DNA of 64,000 nucleotides from Cercophora sp. LCS_1 (lineage: Eukaryota > Ascomycota > Sordariomycetes > Sordariales > Lasiosphaeriaceae), in contig JAPZLL010000034.1 of NCBI GenBank assembly GCA_036250225.1, positions 229,423 to 293,422 on the forward strand. The letters run 5' to 3'. A program made the translations under genes and the position numbers. The notes under the pieces are model-generated. The model was given only the letters and a program-made list of their open reading frames with translations. It was not told the origin of the DNA and made no database searches. Positions 10,990-24,300 of the stretch are shown piece after piece. How positions within the stretch are numbered: the stretch's first letter is position 1; every line of letters begins with the position of its first letter.

Positions 10990-12033
10990 GACGATGGATG
11001 GGGCTGAGCTTTGGGCCTCGTTGTATGATATCGCACAGCGCTCAAGCTGACTGGGTTTGGCGTTGCTCGTGAATCAGGTCGCGTCAGTCACTGTATCACC
11101 ATGCTACCGGGGCACATTTGACTCGTGTTTGAATTCAAAAGTGACCGCCCCAAACTGTACCTTTTGCACCTCACCCATCATTCATAAAAATTAGAGAACA
11201 AGCCAAAACACATCGCGCCAAAGTGGAACTGCAAGTAAAAAAAGTCTTCTGGAATTCGACGGAAGCAGACCCTAAAAGGTGGATGGTAGAGTAACCATGA
11301 AGACCGTCCAGCGTCACTCTGCTGTAGCTACCAAACTCGATATCGCAACTACCACACTCGCCAAATAACGCGCGTGACCAGACTCTCCCTGTCCGCCTAA
11401 CAGAAGACAGCCCCTGAAATGGAATGACAGTAATCTAGCCTCATAATCGAGATAACTTTCGCCGCCGCCTCCAATTCCCTCTCTGCAAATGAGGCCATAT
11501 AGGGTTTTATCCCAGAAGATAGAAAAAACAGAAACCTCGCGGACACAAAAGGACAATAGGAGAAAGAAAACGAGGGGTATTCCGCGTCCGGCCATATGAT
11601 AGAGGTGTTAACATGGTACATGAGAAGGGAAAGGGTGTTGACGTTTGTTCCAGCCCGACTTCTCCAGCGCCGTGGTCCCGGTTGCAGGTCCTGTCCTGTC
11701 TCGTCCATCGTACACTTCCTTCCATCCAGGCAGGCCAGGCCAAGTTCTGTGGATCCTCCCACCGTCGGTTCCGTCAAGGCCGAAATAAGGTCGTCATGGT
11801 ATCAAATTTTTCTGTGTCATAAAGGCCGGAGGGTTGCTATGGTGGTGGACAAAGGCTCAATAGTTGGTGGGGGTATGATGCTGCTGTAGCTCCTCGCGAC
11901 TGCTGACAAACAAACACTAAGGAAATCGCGATTCGATATCTTGGTGATCCATCGCTGCCCAGCTTCTGCTGGTATCAGCCGAAACCACCCAATTGTCATG
12001 GGGGGCGTTGCCTCGTCCCTCATACGTCCAAGT
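10990..12033. other. Convergent 3' region
   Basis: About 1 kb between the 481-residue protein gene and the septin gene, both ending here. Only short overlapping frames without recognisable content are present. Confidence 0.45.
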
Positions 12034-13629
12034 TCACTGAACTCCTCGGCGGAGTTTTCCTCCATCGCGCTGCTTCAGTCTGCTCGTCCTCCAGCCCTCG
12101 TACCATTGCTCTCTGCTAGCCTCGCGGAGTTCACCACGCCACTCGCTGAAAACGGCATCTTTGAGGCGGACAAAATCGCAATGCTCTTCATTGTACGGGT
12201 CCGCAAATCCCCAAGGAAATTGTCGGCCAACGACGCCAGGCTCATAGATATCCGGGCTTAGAATGGACATCGGAATAAAGGGAATCTCATCTTCCTTCAG
12301 TTCGTCCTCGGCGACCTTATGGCGGCGAACAGAACCACTGGACATTCTCTTGGACTTGGGTGACGATTCTCGCCCCTGAATGGTGAGGTCAGACTCTCCG
12401 GCGCTATCGCTGTGCTCGATTTCGTCCTGGTCCTCTTCGTCCTCTTCCTCAATCCGGCCGGAATCAGGAGTCGACTCATCCTCGTCGTCCAAGCCCAGAC
12501 TGGCCAGGGGGTCGAGGTTAGCCTTCTTGAGACTGTCCCAGACCGTCCGTTTCAGCACAGCCATGTGCTTGGTCGTGATGGTGTCGGCCTTTGCGATGAC
12601 AGGGATCACAGTAGTCTTGCCTTGCAAAGTACGCAAAACCTGAAGGTCGAGATCTTCATCCAGACCCCCAAGTATGCGAGCTTGCGGGTGCTTTCCGCCG
12701 TTTTGATGCCCATTCGGTGTAGCAGACTTGGCTGCAGCAATGTTTCGGTCGAGACGTGCGGGATCGAGGACGAGGAAAACCGCGTGGATATGGGTATCCT
12801 GTACGCCGGGTGATCTCACGACCTTCATCTCCTCGGCAAACGTCTCCTCGAACTTGCTCTCGAGGAAGCTAGACATCTCACGAAGCTGCAGATCCACCAC
12901 ATTCTTCTCTAGGCCCTCCGAATCCCACAGGGTTAGACCGATCCTCTCGTTGTCAATCTCGGTCTCGAGGTAATGGGGGATAAAGTTCCCAGAGGGGGGT
13001 GCTTTGGGGTGGAAGTCGTCGTGGTCGACCGTGCTCTTGGATCGTTTCTTGGCGGGCAGGGCCAGAGCACTCTTGAGGAACTCGAGGAATGACGTCTTTC
13101 CGGAGTTGGCCGTTCCCACAATTAGAATGCTGAAAAGTGTTAGCGGGACTAAGACAAGCAAGTCGAACCCTCAAACATACTTGAACGGGGTGGGGTCCTT
13201 TCTTCTCCGGACCCTCCTCGGGCTGTTGATGGTGCTGACAGCGCTGCTTGCATAGCTGTACCTACCACGATGTGCCATGCTGCCAGTGTTTGCGTACGGG
13301 TCGAATCCGTTGTTGGGAATGGGGGGCGGGGGTACGCTTATGATGGAGCGGGACGGTTCCATGGACGGCCGAGGCGTGGCATTCGCTGAGAAGTCAGCTC
13401 TGCCAGAGACGATGGAGAAAGAATCAGGACGACCGTCACCTCCACCGATTCCTAGTTGAGGCGAGGGCGCGCCGTTGTAGAGGACGGGGAGGCGTGGGGG
13501 CGACTTGGAAATGGAAGCATCGCGCTGGCGCTGGCGCTCCTGCTCTTTAGCGGCCTGCTTCTTCAGGTTACCGCTCTTGCTTCGACGGAGCAACATTCCG
13601 AGGCTGGAGCGACGAGGCGGGGTGGTCAT
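12034..13629 (-). CDS. aspE: Septin, AspE-like (filamentous-fungal group 5)
   Basis: Two exons (13629-13181 and 13129-12034) join to 514 residues. The N-terminal 145 residues are basic and proline/serine-rich. The intron falls exactly before the septin P-loop block, giving FNILIVGTANSGKTS at about residues 149-163 (G1). G3 is DSEG at 219-222 where canonical septins have DTPG, and G4 is AKAD at 329-332. An acidic insert (about 360-400) separates the GTPase core from the septin-unique-like segment near 430-490. No C-terminal coiled coil is seen. Septins polymerise into cortical filaments and rings at septa and branches. The divergent G3, long N terminus and lack of coiled coil match the mould-specific AspE clade, whose members modulate core septin assembly. 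Confidence 0.85.
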
Positions 13630-15666
13630 TCGTTCAGGGCCGGGTCAATAGGTTTAGCTGCGACACGGGCAGCATTAACTCCTAGACGTTTCAGAAGTCC
13701 AGAAGCCGCGATGGGGATGGGCGGAACGCTGCGCAACGCTAGATGGGACCGCACATGCAAGATCCGGTTCGGAGTGTTCTTGGAGGAGCGGCCGTCAGGG
13801 CTTCTGACTTCGGGTGGGAGCGAGTCGTGATCTGGCGGCGGATTGATACCACGGGCAAGTGCGAAACAACTTTCCGTGTCTTGGAATCGATTGCGGCTGG
13901 AACGGTTTGCGCTTGAAATTGCGGTTGCCAATGACCCAGACGTCGATCACCGAGGTTGTCGAGCTTTTGGAAAGTCGAATTGGTTCTTGCCAACGAGGCG
14001 CGGTCAATGACAACCCTCGCAGACGATGAGGCCGAGTGGACGGTCAATGGCCGGGACGCAGAGGGTTTCTGCCAGGTTGCTGTGTTAGCCAACTCTAACC
14101 CGTCTGTTGAATTGCCGACTGCGCGTGAGCATCCAAGATGGTGGGCTCGGATCGCAAGCACAAATGGTTCCTGCTTGTAGCCTTGAACTGTGTGATGATG
14201 ACCGGGAGCATCCTCGATTCACTTGTGAGGCGGACAGCCTGCAACACTTGAGAGGTCCATCCCGGGCGCCGAGCCATCGCCAATTTGAGATGAACTTACA
14301 AAAGCTCGCGACCACGAACTCAAAGCGGCCGGGAACCTAACGGCAATGCAAACGAACCCTCGTGGCTGGCAATCCAAACCGGTGGCACGCGTTTGTGGAG
14401 ACTTGCTCGGGAGAAGAGAACGCCAGAGCCGCAGAACGAGTGGGCTGAGGTGAAACCGGGAAGGAGTGAGATGAATCGTAGAAGGCAAGGTAGAAGGAAG
14501 GAACGAGGCGACGACGACGACGATGGCGATTGCGCTGTCCAGGATGCGATTTCCGTTCGCCAAAAGTTGGAGGGGCGCAAGAGGACAGCACTAGATCAGA
14601 ACGCGCGCGACGAAGAAAAAAATGGCAAACCCAAAGAAGGCCAGCGCGGAGGGATTGGCTGAAGTTGAAGGCCCGGGGACGGCGCGCCGTGCAGCAAGCA
14701 CTCCCACATTGCAGGGGAAGCTACCCCCAATCGCCGGTGCACCAACGCCAAGCAAAAGCACCGGCGCTGGGTCTCTGCTTCCATCCTGCACGATCATTGG
14801 AACCAAATCTTACCTGATACGTCGCTCTGCTGGGGCGATGGCCTGCGAAGGTGAATGGACTCCTCGACCGTTGCTTTTGTGCCTCGGATGGTCTTGCTTT
14901 ACCCTCAAACACCAATTTCTCTCCGCCGGTCCGAACTCCAAATCCAGCCGTTCCCAATCAACACGATTTTACTCTTGGCCAGCTTGTTCGCCAGCGTTTC
15001 GCTGCACAGAGAGGTGCGAGAGATGCAGGCCCCCTTTTCCTGCATCAAGGTGATGACCCCCTGGCAAATCGAAAGGTGGCGCGGGCCAATTGGCTTCGGT
15101 GAAGCTGGAGGCGCGGGCCTCCCGACTGTTCTCTCTTCACTTCTTCCATCACCTCAAACTTCATCGCGATGCGCTCCAGCCTCCAATCCGACCACTCTGG
15201 CGGCTTCCGACAGGTTCGTGTGACGCACATCATGAGACCGGCAGAGACGGCCATTGAACAGCACATTTTTCTTGGAAGCGCTTCCTTGAACCACCAATTA
15301 CCGTCACCCGAGAGATGCAGCCTACCGTCGAAATAGATGCTGAGAAACGTTCCTACCCTATGTAATCAGCTCCGTTCAAGACACTTGCCCGTGGGCACCA
15401 CGTGCCGCACTTTGGAATGGCTGGTCAGAAACACGGCAATTCTTCCTTCTCCCCGTTTCCAGAACGTCCATCAACCCGGGACGCTCAGAAACAGCCCAGC
15501 AGGGGTTCAACGGCACAGATGGAATCGTCCTTGCTCTGCATCGACAAGTCTAAACCGCCCGCTTGCATGAGTTTGCCGCGTTCCATCCGACGATCACAGA
15601 CTGCGGATAAACGACCAGAGGTTCGCAAATTTCCAGAAGTTGGACCGATCACGTCTGAACCCCTGG
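13630..15666. other. Gene-poor region upstream of the septin gene
   Basis: About 2 kb containing many short frames on both strands, none with a recognisable domain. Part must be the septin promoter and leader. No transposon open frame is visible; the region ends at the second MITE copy. Confidence 0.45.
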
Positions 15667-15899
15667 CAAGTTGGTAACAAAATAATCGGCACGCTGAATC
15701 CAGATGATGCCCCTTCGAGCGGCCCGGACAGGCATTAAAAATCCCTATAGGCGTTAGTGAAAAAGCCCAAAGCCTTTTCAATAAAGTTTTAGTCATTGAA
15801 ATATTGAGTGATGCATTGGAATCTTGGATTCACTCCTTTCCAACGGATGAATATCCCTTCGACTTTTCTGTGTGTGTCGTTTATTTTGTCAAGGACTTG
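15667..15899. mobile_element. MITE copy B (non-autonomous TIR element)
   Basis: A 233-bp copy of the element at 6866-7105, about 93% identical, with the same termini (CAAGTTGG...AAGGACTTG). It is flanked by a perfect 6-bp duplication CCCTGG (15661-15666 and 15900-15905). The outer 28 bases pair as an imperfect terminal inverted repeat. No coding capacity. Confidence 0.88.
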
Positions 15900-15905
15900 C
15901 CCTGG

Positions 15906-16501
15906 CTACCCAAAACCGGTCTGGACCCGTGGGGAATTGGGGGGCCAGCTAGGCCATGTTTCACGCTAAATCATTCTCCACCATCAGGAAGCTAAGCCCA
16001 ACGGAGAGGCCATTCAACTTCATGCCATCTTGTGCCACGACCATTGAAGACGCGACGCGTGTTTGTAGCACGCGACATTCTCGAACCGATTCTCCGTGGA
16101 TTTGGTTGAGACAGCATGAGCAAACCTAACCCACATACCTGCCGGTCTCTTGAGCCTACAGACACGACAACAGAACACGGGCCGTCCCAGTCATGGCATC
16201 CGTTAACTCCCGCAACGGGATTACCCCAGATCTCCACCAACGACGAACTTGTGGGTCCAGGAATCACCGAGCGAGTTGAGAAACTTGAGATGGGATTTGC
16301 CCATGTGCCAAATGCCCTAAAGACACGCCACCAAAGAACCACTATGATCATACCCTGCATCTACGAAATCCGATACATTTTACGTAGATGCTGGATCAAC
16401 CATGGACATGTGCCTGACACTTCCGAATGGATCGACATAAGTCTACGTCCAAAATTGTTGAGGACAAGATATAACGAGCACCGGGATTTACCCAGACGAT
16501 T
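15906..16501. other. Region between MITE B and the ankyrin pseudogene
   Basis: About 600 bases without a convincing gene. The frame at 16116-16658 on the plus strand overlaps the ankyrin remnant and has no domain. Confidence 0.4.
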
Positions 16502-18025
16502 TCAAGCGTGGTCTACCCCATGGACTGGAGCGGCACCCTCTTTCCTCTTTCCCATTTCTTCCTTCAGTATCTCTGCAAGCGAAGAGTGGCCTGCGTCCTG
16601 GGCTACCTCCAGGAGCGTCCGGTGGCTCGAATCCTGTTGCCAAACGTCTGCTCCGTAAGCTAGAAGCACTCCCGCCACCCCGAGACCTCCCTCTGTTACG
16701 GCTTTGACCAAAGGCTCCTGCCCGAGAGAGCCTAACTGGTCCGGGTCGGTGCCTCTTTCGAGGAGCATCCGAATAATGTCCACCCTGGGATTATCGATCG
16801 CGTACCAGAACGGCGTCTTTCCACCCAGATCGCCAGTCGTGGCGGAGACGCCATGATCGAGGAGCTTCGCAACAACCCCAGCATCCCCACCCTGTATCGC
16901 ATACGCTAACAGTGTTGTTTCCTCCGAGACCGAACCAAGATCCCCAGCTCTGAGTAGAGCATCGACGACTTTGGCATGGCCTCGCCCAGCGGCGTAGGAC
17001 AACGGTGAACGGTCCGGTCAATTCCAAAGGTTGGGCAATGCCCCACGCTCGAGAAACAGCTTGTCAACCCCGTCCCATCCAATATCAGCGGCATATGACA
17101 GAGGAGTGCGGCCAATCAAGTCCCGGGAATTGACATCGTCATTTATCGCAACCAGTTGAAGCTGCGTGTGACAGCGGCGTTCGTCCAAGGCGGTCTGAGG
17201 CGTAGACACGACCACCACCGTTGATGAGCCACTTACGCGGTAGAACGAAAGACTTATGGTTTGCACTAACAATTTCGCTCGTTGCACTAACAGCTGGCGG
17301 GCGCTTGCCTTGGAAGAACCCCTGAATAACCCCCTGTCAAGATGTTGCGTCACAATGTTTTTGGTCAACAAAACGTCGGAATCGACGTTTCTTCATAAAA
17401 ACTACTATAGAATCTATCGCTTTTTGACCTCTTTTGACCTCTTTCCATCTGTTTTTGACCTCTGTGCAATGGAACGCATCCCATTTAACACACCAAAGAA
17501 GGCCGCGTCAAGGGTGCGCTGTTGATGGCTGATGACGTCCGCAATAACAATAGCCTCAAGATCACACACAAGAGGATTACCGACCTCTTTAACTGCCACA
17601 TCACCGTTTCCACATTTCCAGCCTTGACGGCCGAATCAAGCGGAGTCTGTCGATAGCCATCGGGGGCCTCTCTTCGCGGAGATGCCCCCCGGGCCAGGAG
17701 TAGCTCAACGATTGCATAGTGGCCGAGGGCCGTGGCTGCTAAAAGTGGCCATTTTCCTCCGTCATCCGAGAATCGGCTAACCCCTCCCGGTGCTTGCTCC
17801 GCTGCCCAGCAGCAGTGCGACCATCCGTTGGTCCCCTTCGTCGATGGCTCTGAGAATTGGGCTCCGACCAGTGGCGTCGACGGCATCGGGGTCTGCTTTC
17901 CCGTCCAACAGTGCCTGTGCGATGGCATGGCGACAACCTAGAGCACGAGCGTTTCGGCGGCTGTGCAAATTGATTTGAGGAAGACCAAAGAGGCAAGCTC
18001 CCGGACGAGCCCCGGCAATGGTCAA
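16502..18025 (-). pseudogene. Degraded ankyrin-repeat gene
   Basis: Reading the minus strand from 18025 down, ankyrin repeats appear in three separate blocks. Block 1 (about 18000-17780) contains DATGRSPILRAIDEGDQRMV and LLLGSGAS. Block 2 (about 17770-17590, another frame) has GKWPLLAATALGHYAIVELL. Block 3 (17160-16502, frame of block 1) has GRTPLSYAADIGWDGVDKLF and four more repeats such as GKTPFWYAIDNPRVDIIRML. Between blocks 1 and 2 there is a frameshift near 17765-17780. About 400 bases of non-ankyrin sequence (about 17170-17590) separate blocks 2 and 3. Inside block 3 an in-frame TGA (17016-17014) replaces the residue before PDRSPLSYAAGRGHA. Together these mark a broken gene. The original was probably a large ankyrin protein; no N-terminal NACHT or other effector domain remains visible. 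Block 3 alone could still be expressed as a short product. Confidence 0.75.
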
Positions 18026-18342
18026 AGATCACACCTACCCGTCGAGCATCAGCCGGATTCGGTGTACCGGCTGTTTCGTCACCAAGTTGTCCCGGAACAA
18101 CACCAGCACAAGCGTATTGACATTGCAGAGATCAACGTCGGTTTCAATTCAGGTGTGAGATGGCACACTAATCCAATCCACACGTCATTACTGACAGCCC
18201 CTCATTCCTCCGAAAATTAAAGTACATAGAAGACGCTGTAAGACCTCCATCACAAACTTTTATCAAGCAAGCTGAACAAAAGAGACAAAACTATGTGCTT
18301 CAGATTCTACCACCAAATCATCGGAAGCGAGATTTCTGATGT
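18026..18342. other. Spacer between ankyrin remnant and giant secreted-protein gene
   Basis: 317 bases containing the 3' end of the giant gene's transcript on the minus strand. Nothing else recognised. Confidence 0.4.
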
Positions 18343-21300
18343 TTACGGCTCGACAAATGGGTGGTCATGGTGATGATCCAGTGGACCGGAACCCGAATCT
18401 ATCGGGTTAAACGTCGGTGCTGTCTCCGGCAACTGAATTGTCGGTGAACCAGTCCCTTGAGTTAAGAAGCCTGTGCTTCCTACCCTCGATGTGTGTGTAT
18501 GAAGAGACGTCCGATGCGCAGCGGTCCCTAAGTCATGACGTTAGTCTTGCTCTAGTCCTGGTGAGCATGGTGGCCTTACCGTGGATGCTTTTCTTTGGTT
18601 TCGATGTCGAATTGTGCCACTTCGACGATGTCCGAGGAAGAGTCAAAAAGGTGGTATCGTTACAAGAAGACGTGGGAAACCCGTGAGACGGGTGGCTTGG
18701 CCTGCCTGTGCCATGGGGCCGCGGTCGGTGCTTTGTGGTGTGGTGAGGCTTGTGATGCGATGACGCTCGCGGAGGAGCGGTCCCTTCCTCGGTGCATGTT
18801 GTGTTCCATGGAACCGTTCCCGTGCCATTTGGCCAAGGGTATGGAGGGGAGGCAGTCGTATAAGGTGGAAAGCCGCTGCCTGTACCGGACTGGGCTGAGG
18901 AGGTAAAGAGTGGGGTACCGGTGATGACACCTGGAGTGGCTCCGGAGACGCTTTGTGATGGGCTGCTAAACGGATTCACGGTAGTGAGGGCGCTGGTCGG
19001 CACGGTGGACCCTGTGCCCGTTGGGCCAGGGACAATTCCTCCCGGAACTGTTGAATTGCCCAAAGGATATGGGGGTGTTCCTGGAACTGTGAATGGTGAA
19101 GAAACAGCGCTTCCCGTGCCAAATGATGACACCTCAGGCTGAGTGGAGGACAAACTGGTAGAACTGGTATAGGAGGTGAAGCTGGAGTGTGTATTTGGGA
19201 TTGAGGCCGGCGTTGTCGGGAACCCAGGGACTGTGTTCGTTGAGCTGACGGTTCCCGAGCCGCCGAAACTTGACAGCCCAGTTTCAAATGGGCCATTGGC
19301 CTGAGTGGAATTAGGGAACGGGTATGGTACAGATGTGCTTGGGGAACTGGAGGGAGGGAAAGTGGGTGCGGTTCCAGGGCCGGGAGCAGTACCCGATGGT
19401 GTCAGTGTCCCTGACGGAATATAAGGCACAGAGGAGGTGTTAGAGATCGGATAAGGCGCCGATTCAAACACAGTAGAAGATGGTAGACCAGTGCCCAAAC
19501 TGGTGATCAAAGGCGAAGAGCCCGTGGCGCTGGTGACGGGAGGTGTAAATGTGCTCCCATTTGACGGTGGGTAGGTTGGTTGGCTGGAAAACGAAACCGG
19601 GCCAGTGCTCAACCCCGAAGATATGGGCAATGTGCTACTATGAGTACCAATTGGTATTGTGGCCGTTGAGTTTATCAATGGGTATGGCGCCGAGTTCTGG
19701 GTCGAAGGTTGTGCCTGGAAACTACCAGTTCCTCCGCTGACAGAGGATATGGAAATCGTCAGAGTGGAGCCAGAAGGCAGGGCTATGGTAGTTGAGTTCA
19801 AAATGGTCGGATACGGTGGCTGCTGACCAGAGGAGGGATAAGATCCAGACGCGGTCATTCTTGGTTGAGTGGTCGAACTTCCGGTAGCAAAACTAGACAA
19901 AGATGCCGCCGATCCCGTTGGGGAAACACTACCTCCCAAAGTTGAGTTAGAAGTCGGATAAGGCGGAATGCTACCCGTCGGGGTGAAGCTCGGCGGACCA
20001 GTGCCGGGATAACTGGTAAGGGGCTCACCCGTCGGGCCAGGAGTGAGCGTTCCGTTGGACAGTGGGAATGGGGCAGTGGTTTGGGTAAAAGGAATGGCCG
20101 TTGAGGTTGTTCCAGTGCCAAAGCTCGGGGTGAGCGGGACACCAGTGCCTGAGGAACCTGGGAATGACGTGGTGTTCAAGGGGGGGAAAGAGAAGGCGCT
20201 TGTAGGATTAGATTCTTCCGTGGAAACAGTTGAAGAATACGAAGTTCCAGGCAACGAGCCAGTCCCCGTCAAGGTGCCTGATGGGATTGGGAACTGTGTG
20301 GAATTTGCGATTGGGAAAGGGGCGGAGCTTCCGAGCGTTGATTGAGGTGGCCCTGTGTTGGATCCCGTACCGAGCGTCGCTCCTGTCTCTGTTGGAGGTG
20401 GGGCAGAAGTCAAGTTGGAGACGGAATAGGGAACGGTCATGGTGCCAGAGGGAACAGTTGGTGACGCTGTGCCCGATCCAAAAGGCACGGATATTGGTGC
20501 AGTATCGGTTGACCCAGGACCAACCGTGGAGTTCGAATACGGGAATGGGGCAGATGTGCTGGATGGTATTCCGCCCGTTGAAACTCCTGTGCCAAAGCTT
20601 GAACTCTCTGGAGCTATCGTAGACTCGGTTGGGGTGCTCGGCACAGTGGAATTGAATCCTGAGAAGAGGGAAGAACTCCGCGTAGGAGTTTGTGTTGTAA
20701 TCTGCCCTGTCCCGGACATTGGAACTGTCGGAGAGGACCCAGTTCCTGTTGGTCCCCATGCTGACGTTAAATTGGAGATCGGGTATGGGACTTGACTCTG
20801 CGAAGATCGCAAGCTTGATAATCCTGTTCCTGGAATCATAGTTCCGGTCGCGGTTGGGCCTAGGGTGGAGCTCGTTGTGTTGAAAGCCGAGAATGGGAGG
20901 GAGCTCCCTGAAGCCCCTGGCGGGTATGATGAACCAGTCCCATAGCCACCAGTGGCTGTACTGCTACCATTTGTGACCGGATACGGGACTGAAGTGCTAC
21001 CGCCAAACGCCCCCGTGCTTGAGCTGCCTGTCCCAAAACTGGATATGGGAGTCGGGTAACCAGGTGTTGGCCCAATCGGCGTAGTTGAGTTGGAGACCGG
21101 GAAGGGAGGCGCTGTTGATAACCCTTCGATGGCAGATGTGGTCGTCTCTGTCCCCGTCATAGGAGTCGTCTCTGCTGTAGGGGTTACGCCAGTGAACATT
21201 CCGGATGAGCCAGAGAATGTAGGACTTGTTGTGCCATTGGCAAGCGGATAAGGAGTTGTGGATGGCGAACTCGACCCAGTGCTGTTCCCGGGAGAAGCCG

Positions 21301-24300
21301 AGAATGGTACTGTGGACTGAGCCAGGGAGCTTTCCGTACCCGGGCTAGTAGGACCTATGCTTGATCCGAAGAACGAAGAATTGCTAACCGGGTATGGCAC
21401 CGACGTAGGAATTACCGAGCCAGAAGTGTCAGTGGGTGCAAAGGAGGAACCTCCAGTAGAGAGAGAACCTGACGAGGACCGAAGAGTTAGCAACATATGC
21501 GAAACGCAGCAGAGCCAACAAACCTGTGAGCCCAGTCCCCAAGGAATTGGATGTAGAAACAACCGAAGTGATGTTTGTAAATGGAAATAACGATGTTTGA
21601 GAAAACTGTCTGCTCCCAGTGCTGGCGGATGAGCCCACAGGCTGGCCGGTCGAGGTCGGACCTGCCCCTGCTGTCGGGCCAAGGGGGCCAAAGGTAGAGT
21701 TTGAGAGAGGATATGGTATTCCCCGACTTCCTGTGCTTGGTTCCATAGTAGACGATTCGGTGATCCCGTTACTTGTCGTCGAATTTGGAGGAAAGGGTGT
21801 GGTAGTCAGCGAAGGTGATAAAGAGCCTGTGCCAGTAGCTGCTCCCGTCCGGCTAGATGTAGATGTCGTCAAGCTTGAAGGAGAAGTAGAATAGTAAGAA
21901 CTGCTCGGCGAGTTGGCGGGGGGCGCGTTGGTCGACCCAGTTGGGGTTCCTCCTAAAGTCGAGTTTCCTATTGGGAAAGGCGCTGATGACGAGGGAGTGG
22001 CTGAGCCGGAACCCACAACTGAAGTTGCCGGGAAGCTAGAGCTGTCTGTCCCTGGAGGATTGCTAGTTGTAGATGAGGAAGCGGCAGTTGCGTTGGATGT
22101 CGGATACAGAGGTGATGATGTTTGCAACGTTCCAATGCTGGATGTCAAAGTTGGACCTCCGGGTACTGAGAAGGACCCGTTGAAAGAGCTCGGCGAGGGT
22201 GTCTGAGCAGAAGAAGGCAGTGCACTTGTGAGAGGACCCGCGCCAGTTGTAAAGCTTGCAGCTGGAAGACTGCTGTTTGACACCGGATACGGAGCGGTTG
22301 ATGAGAGCTGGGGAGACAGAGGGCTTGTCGGTACTCTGCTTCCTGTTCCTGGGGCACCGGATATAATCGCCGATGAGTTTCCTGGATAGGGAACAGTTCC
22401 TGTTGGTCCCAAGCTAGAACTTGTTCCAGTTGCTGCTGATGGGTTGGTCACAGGGGAGAAGCTTGAAGACTCGGTAGAGAGAGTGCTAGGGGACGGTGGT
22501 AACGTTGGAGAGATAGTCCCTGGAGTAGGAGTCCCCGTTCCGGCAGGTGCAGTCGTTCCGTTTGTGGTAGGATATGGAACAGATGAAGGACTGGACGATG
22601 ATGACAACAAGATCGAGCTGCTTGAAGTCTCGTTTGTCGTTGAGGGAATCCCGGTTGAGGTGTTGGTCCCGGGAACCGCCGAGGACAGTCCAGTTGGGTA
22701 TGGAGTCGAGATTGTGCTGCCAACGCTTGAGGCGGTTGTCCCGGCAGAAATGGGAGTCGCAGAAGCCGCAGCCGCCGTGCTATTTGGCATCGGATAAGGG
22801 ATCGATGATGTCAAATCCTCTGTTGAACTGTGAGGAGCGCCAGAGATACTCGTGCTGGGCAATGTGGCCGATGGCCCGACTGCCGCAGTAGAGTTTGAAG
22901 CTCCCGGGAGGCCAGACGACGATGACCCGTGAGGCGTCAAAGTCGGGGAGGGGGTGGTCAGAGTCCATCCCGTGCTTCCTACGCCCGTACTCTCTCCAGG
23001 CACAACCGAAGAGTTAGTGAAAGCAAAAGAGGCCGAGGATGAGCTGAGCGCTGTTGTCGGGCTGTATCCGGTTGAGACTGAAGGGCTCTGACTGATGCCC
23101 CGAGGGGTGGTCGAAGTTGCGTTTCCGTGACCCTGTGTGGAAGTGGGCCCTGGCGATGTCACTGGAGGCGTCAAGCTCTGTTGTTGTGAGGACGTGGTTG
23201 TTTCATTGGGTAGAGGAGAGGTGGAAGGCGTTAGCGAGCTCATCGACGGGTAGGACAAAGTGCTGGCCCGGGAGGATAAAGGCACCGACCCCGTTCCCGA
23301 TATTCCCACGCTAGAACTTGGTTTTGAAGCAGTGCTACTAGCCGAAAGCGGCAGCCCGGAGGTCGAATTAGTGACTGGGAAAGGGGCTGTTGACGTAGTT
23401 GACAAGGCACCGCTCGTTGAGGGAGGGGACGTTCCGGTCGGCCCGGTAGTAAATCCCGAAGAGAATGTGATCTGGCTGCTTGACCCGACAGTTCCCACAG
23501 ACGACGGTGCGGCGCTTGGGTTGTTCGAGGCGGTAGAATTGGTGTACGGGTAAGATGTTGGCGAACCTGATGTTAGGACAGACGAAACGAGGGTGGAATT
23601 GGCCTTTGAGGGTGTAGCAAAGGGGGTAGTGGCAGATGAAATTGACGACAAGTGTGCCGGCGAGGTCAGAATGCTCGAGGACTCAGATGTCGGATTTTGT
23701 GGGCCTCCAGTGGTAGGAGTAAATGCAGAAGTGCCAGACGGCGACGTTCCGGTGGTGTTGACGGTCTGTGGAACGGATCCTGTCGACAGGGGCGCTGTGG
23801 AAGTAATTTTTGATGAACTACCAGAAGGTGCGGTGGGAGAATACGCAGTTCCAGGAGAAGTTTGTGATGAAGTCGAGGAATTAGTGAAGGGGTAACTCGT
23901 TTCAGGCAAGCTGCTACCAGCTGGGATGCTACTGGAGACAGATCCTGTGGTTATCACGCTTGAAGTTGGCCGACTTGAGGCTGTAGGCGTTGTGCTAACT
24001 CCTGGTATCCCGCGCGAGCCAGTCGAAGAAACGCTTTGCCCAGGGGACGACGCAGTCGCAGTGGAGTTGATAACAGACGACGCAGCGGCAGGTCCTGTGC
24101 TCAAAGTGCTCGATATCACCGATGATGTCCTCAGAGACGTGGAATTTGAGGGCACTAGCGACGAGGAATGGTTTGTCAAAGAGCTTGACGTAGAGATAGG
24201 ACCATTGGACGAGAGAGCAATGCTGGCGGATGAGGTGCTTCCTGATGGCGTGGATGTCCGATTGGCTGACTGTGTTTCCGACGGGGTGGTGCTTGTGCCT

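Noticed and set aside
13739..14563. Minus-strand frames upstream of the septin
   Set aside because: Short, overlapping, no conserved content; more likely promoter and leader of the septin gene.
18533..18580. Gene end at 18533 with tail RARLTS
   Set aside because: A consensus intron removes this end, and the following exon continues in the same Thr/Ser/Gly/Pro style to 18343. Kept only as a possible retained-intron form.
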